A stretch of 33,101 nucleotides of DNA from Actinomycetota bacterium. Lineage in GTDB: Bacteria; Actinomycetota; Actinomycetes; JACCUZ01. Below the pieces are notes generated by a model. The model worked only from the letters and a program-made list of their open reading frames with translations. It searched no databases and had not been told where the DNA came from. The number at the start of each line of letters is the position of its first letter. The stretch's first letter is position 1. A program made the position numbers and the translations under genes. The DNA lies in contig JAVEDJ010000382.1 in NCBI GenBank assembly GCA_030841025.1, positions 1-33,101 on the forward strand. The letters run 5' to 3'. Below are positions 31,401-33,101 of this stretch, piece after piece.

Positions 31401-32969
31401 GGCAGCGTTCACAGCGATGAACTTCAGGACGGTGCTGTCCTCGAGCAGGATCGGCGCGGTGTAGAGGGTTCCAGTGACGAGGCTGGCCGTCGTGGTCCCC
31501 GACTCGGCGTCAGTGACGAAGTGGACCTCAGGATTGGTCCCGTCGGTCGTGTAGTAGACCTGCGCGTTGTCCTCGCTCGGCGTGAGCGTGATGTGCTGCG
31601 CGGCGACGAAGGATCCACCGGCGGGCTCAGCACTCGCCGTTGGTGCCTTCACCGTGTATGCGGCGGTGGCGATCTCGGACTTGTTGCCGGCGGCGTCGAT
31701 GGCTATTGCCTTCAGCACGACGGCGTCACCGGCCACGTTTCCGTTGATGACGACCGGCGTGCTGTACGCCGTGCTGTCCTGGGTCGGGGTCGACCCGTCC
31801 AGCGTGTAGAAGATCCGTGGACTCGTGTCCTTGGCATCGGTGGTCGCGAGCGTCACGGCAAGCGCTGACGTGTAGGTGCCCTCGGGCTTGTCGACCGTCG
31901 GCGCATCGGGCGCCAGGTTGTCGACGACGTACGACCAGGTGAAGACCCTGGACTTCGGGGAGCTCGACGTGTCGGCCACTACTGCGCTGAGCGTCGTGCC
32001 GTCACCGACGGCGATCGGGTCGGTGAAGCTGGCCACGGTCTCCGGCACGAGTCCGTCGACGACCGGCGAGTCGCCGTTCACCGTGTAGCGGATGGCTGTG
32101 TCCGGCTCGGAGCTCACGAGCGCGACGCTGGGAGCCTCCTGGTAGGACCCCGACCCGGGGGTGGCCACGATGTGGGGTGTGGCGAGCTTTCCCTGGACCG
32201 TGAAGTCATGCGTCTCCACGATCTTCTCGGGCTGCTCCAACGGCGCACCCTGCGCGTCCGCGATGCGCTCCACCCGGACGAAGTTGGTGCCCAGCGGGCT
32301 GCCGGTCACGCGGTGCGGTGTGATGGCGTCACCGAGGTAGCCCTCCGGTGCGCCCGAGGTCGAGCGCAGGAAGGGAGGCACTGAGCCCAGCATCCCCGGC
32401 TGCCCGAAGTCGCACGGTGCAACGGTGCAGCCCACGTTGACTGTGTCGTTGATCTGACCATCGGTGACGTCGATGTCCGCCACGCCGTAGGGGTGGGTCA
32501 CGCGATAGGTGCCGGCACTGGGCACGTCCTGCTTGAGCCGGATCCGGGTGAACATGACCGGAGCCCCGGTGTCGGGGTCTTGCGCCGCCTCGGTCGCGAA
32601 GACGAAGACGCCCCCGTCAACGTTTGCGGTCGCGTTGAACCAGAACGCCTCGCCTCCCGCCGCGGCGAGGTCTGCGGGCGTGGCCAGGCAGCGGGTCGTG
32701 CCGTCCAGGCAGAGGTCGAGGCGCTGGCCGACGGCGTCCTGTACCCAGAACGGGTAGCCCGTCGTCGGGTCCACCGGACCGACGCCGGTCTCGTCGCCGG
32801 TGACCGCATCGGCCTGCGACGGCGGCGTGGCGGTGCCGAGCGCCACGGCTGCGACGAGCAGCGCGACGAGGACGACGCGACCCTGCGCCAGCGGACGCGC
32901 GACAGCGAGTGGTCGCTGGCGTCGTCCGCTGAACGAATGCAGGCTCGACAGAGCAAAGCGGTTCATCAT
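28479..32969 (-). CDS. giant secreted protein: three four-Cys modules, seven chitobiase-C-type repeats, basic tail
   Basis: About 1,496 residues, exported by a leader with a long basic n-region, a hydrophobic core at about 32-45 and a probable cut near residue 53 (SQA-DA). Three copies of an unrecognised ~200-230-residue module (about 64-262, 550-774 and 970-1196) begin GPVDPxxGxPxWxQD. Each has two close cysteine pairs; those 12 cysteines are the only ones in the protein. Between them lie seven CHB_HEX_C_1-like beta repeats centred on Y-T-x-[DN]-G-[SDT]-x-P: three, then two, then two. A last Ig-like domain (about 1379-1484) ends in KAKKQKRPSKKR. There is no LPxTG or C-terminal membrane anchor, so it is released or held by charge. 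Starts at 32969 or 32966 (ATGATG) are possible. It could bind surface polymer or be a matrix protein; no catalytic motif is visible. Confidence 0.85.
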   Translation of the reverse strand: MMNRFALSSLHSFSGRRQRPLAVARPLAQGRVVLVALLVAAVALGTATPPSQADAVTGDETGVGPVDPTTGYPFWVQDAVGQRLDLCLDGTTRCLATPADLAAAGGEAFWFNATANVDGGVFVFATEAAQDPDTGAPVMFTRIRLKQDVPSAGTYRVTHPYGVADIDVTDGQINDTVNVGCTVAPCDFGQPGMLGSVPPFLRSTSGAPEGYLGDAITPHRVTGSPLGTNFVRVERIADAQGAPLEQPEKIVETHDFTVQGKLATPHIVATPGSGSYQEAPSVALVSSEPDTAIRYTVNGDSPVVDGLVPETVASFTDPIAVGDGTTLSAVVADTSSSPKSRVFTWSYVVDNLAPDAPTVDKPEGTYTSALAVTLATTDAKDTSPRIFYTLDGSTPTQDSTAYSTPVVINGNVAGDAVVLKAIAIDAAGNKSEIATAAYTVKAPTASAEPAGGSFVAAQHITLTPSEDNAQVYYTTDGTNPEVHFVTDAESGTTTASLVTGTLYTAPILLEDSTVLKFIAVNAAGKSGVFTEKYLIDIVERRPKGKLVNHGPVDPGTGWPTWYQDRTTTGENGVETTRLELCIDDPVLCPVVGDLPNPGAPASLPDNWPDEAFWWSGEASITRPIGGTALLVLAQEAAFGGLGSPQVGQQVGFARLRVRADSMRPDTQYTVTHPYGVEVITSDDRGRLRMTEDIGCLVAPCTWEESYDGRVGPFLRWDPAAAPAAPVGHVGDPTVEHTVIGSPTGTNYFQIDGPDVGGPGVDSIRTDLFAVQGRIAKLRATASVPSGAYETTKAVRLQASFPDEADVYYTTDGSAPTINDDHSPGGGTTRLAGDGSTPVTVGTTTTLKFVAVDNTDLSTRSEVYENSYTIDQDLPAVTASPAPGEHQGGQWVTLSSAPGTRIYYTVNGSTPAYAADGAPREGTFRYTDRFRVQRSTGVRAVAVLGSAADGTEVGGPLAQLDYVIQNLKAVGPVDPANGFPAWFQDFGNGAQTSVRLGLCVDIATCPAAGALPDPSKPLSFPDNFPDEAFWWSGDASLPDDGTGRRARLTMAAEAAFAAGAARRGDQVAFNRIRIRVDQLVPNARYRVTYPYGVETLTAEADGTIFYTDDMGCLSANCDWSRTLKGQIGPFLQWDPDVAPAAPDGFVGDGATPHKVVGSPLDQNLFKVEQVTNGSGVPLVGGAQSIGETDEFVILGKIVGLGLTASPRTGLFKDPFSVTLKASEPGATIRYTTDGSTPTDTHGEIYAGPVRFADNGSWTLKALATKDGVESDVLTGSYTLDLMAPSLTASPGGDGVTTLPGPYDVTLTSDDATARIYYTVDGSAPSANGTAYTAPIQVIGPVTVNAVAIDAAGNSTTVSYSYDVTPPAVPEVAAAAPDAGQPTAVASTVTLARVAQAPAAGGAVTLSGTLTPARAGAPITVTVTFKKGKGKPVGVRKVRTTTNKKGKFAVKVKLPARATGIRVTARFAGDKNSRATTSKVTTVKMVKAKKQKRPSKKR
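28872..29381 (-). repeat. chitobiase-C-type beta repeats R6-R7
   Basis: Two tandem repeats with cores IRYTTDGSTPT and IYYTVDGSAPS, followed by an Ala/Pro linker and the last Ig-like domain with the basic tail. Confidence 0.75.
29382..30062 (-). repeat. four-Cys module copy 3
   Basis: It begins GPVDPANGFPAWFQD, then RLGLCVDIATC, PDEAFWWSGDAS, TYPYGVETL, GCLSANCDWSR, IGPFLQWDP, HKVVGSPLDQNLF and FVILGKI. In DNA, 29872-29919 matches 31120-31167 of copy 2 at 43 of 48 positions. Confidence 0.78.
30078..30647 (-). repeat. chitobiase-C-type beta repeats R4-R5
   Basis: Two tandem repeats with cores VYYTTDGSAPT and IYYTVNGSTPA, between module copies 2 and 3. Confidence 0.72.
30648..31322 (-). repeat. 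four-Cys module copy 2
   Basis: It begins GPVDPGTGWPTWYQD, then RLELCIDDPVLC, PDEAFWWSGEAS, THPYGVEVI, GCLVAPCTWEE, VGPFLRWDP, HTVIGSPTGTNYF and FAVQGRI. It is closest to copy 3. Confidence 0.78.
31356..32183 (-). repeat. chitobiase-C-type beta repeats R1-R3
   Basis: Three tandem Ig-type repeats with cores IRYTVNGDSP, IFYTLDGSTPT and VYYTTDGTNPE. Each is followed by TxLxAxAxDxAGNxS-like strands. They link module copies 1 and 2. Confidence 0.75.
32184..32780 (-). repeat. four-Cys module copy 1 (most diverged)
   Basis: It begins GPVDPTTGYPFWVQD and carries RLDLCLDGTTRC, GEAFWFNATA, HPYGV and GCTVAPCDFG. It ends with the GSPLGTNF..FTVQGK pattern. It lacks the PDEAFWWSG form shared by copies 2 and 3. 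Confidence 0.75.
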
Positions 32970-32998
32970 GGCCCCCCCAAGGGCTTGGGCAGGGGGCC
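32970..32998 (-). promoter_or_regulatory. hairpin enclosing the ribosome-binding site of the giant protein gene
   Basis: On the minus strand GGCCCCC (32998-32992) can pair with GGGGGCC (32976-32970). Part of the same G-run can instead join a TTGGG/CCCAA inner stem. The G-run is the only ribosome-binding-site candidate and the stem ends right at the ATG, so folding would hide the start. The rest of the leader, out to 33101, shows no promoter boxes I trust. I looked for a c-di-GMP-I riboswitch, but its conserved core is absent. Confidence 0.45.
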
Positions 32999-33101
32999 TC
33001 AGCACCCTCTGCCTTTCCGGGACCTTTGTCTCTCGTCGGCGTGACATATGCGTATCAGCCCCGATTTGAGAAGGGGTTGGGGCACCGCATGGGCGACGTC
33101 G

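Noticed and set aside
32970-33101. A c-di-GMP-I (GEMM) type riboswitch in the leader of the giant secreted protein
   Set aside because: The minus strand has a CAAAGG and a GGAAAGG stretch, but not the conserved GACGCAAAGC core or the paired second stem, so the likeness is superficial.
1-33101. Biosynthetic gene cluster, phage defence island or mobile element
   Set aside because: There are no PKS, NRPS, terpene, nuclease, integrase, transposase or toxin-antitoxin motifs, and no flanking repeats or tRNA. The content is catabolic operons and secreted proteins.

Overview
This window is GC-rich DNA, and its gene style (GTG starts, ATGA/GTGA/TGATG overlaps, lipoprotein substrate-binding proteins, large LuxR regulators) points to a free-living, probably soil-dwelling actinobacterium. 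I cannot name the genus. I see no rRNA, tRNA, CRISPR array, transposase or phage gene. The content is catabolic and secretory rather than mobile.

Layout. (1) 1-2600: the start of a flavin-dependent oxidoreductase, a DUF2267 protein, a histidine phosphatase and a phosphotransferase-fold protein whose catalytic loop looks dead. (2) 2696-9988: a polyol/sugar island. A SorC-family regulator overlaps a second, apparently intact phosphotransferase-fold kinase on the minus strand. Divergent from them is a tightly coupled operon with a lipoprotein binding protein, two MalF/MalG-type permeases and two zinc alcohol dehydrogenases of the sorbitol dehydrogenase type. A -35 box and two related inverted repeats 20 bp apart lie between the two arms. 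No transporter ATPase is present, so one must be shared from elsewhere. (3) 10029-16168: a secreted metzincin-type protease with Ig-like domains, a covalent-flavin oxidase, a divergent large ATP-binding LuxR regulator, and a small DUF4242 protein.

(4) 16344-28376: a complete L-rhamnose utilisation locus. A LacI repressor is divergent from binding protein, two-domain ATPase, two permeases, RhaI isomerase, a rhamnulose-1-phosphate aldolase/short-chain dehydrogenase fusion, rhamnulokinase, a ketose 3-epimerase-like TIM barrel, and RhaM mutarotase. The inferred flow is uptake, mutarotation, isomerisation to L-rhamnulose, phosphorylation, and cleavage to DHAP and L-lactaldehyde. The lactaldehyde would be oxidised to lactate by the fused dehydrogenase. 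A strong hairpin between the binding-protein and ATPase genes probably raises binding-protein expression. Six gene junctions overlap by 1-4 bases.

(5) 28479-32969: one very large secreted protein (about 1,496 residues) on the minus strand. It has three copies of a module I cannot name, each with four cysteines in two close pairs, separated by seven chitobiase-C-terminal-like (YTxDGSxPT) Ig-type repeats and ending in a lysine-rich tail. A hairpin that includes its ribosome-binding site abuts the start codon.

The best candidates for something undescribed are the three-module secreted protein, the kinase overlapping the SorC regulator, and the 3-epimerase inside the rhamnose operon. All functions here are read from motifs and context; no database search was possible.
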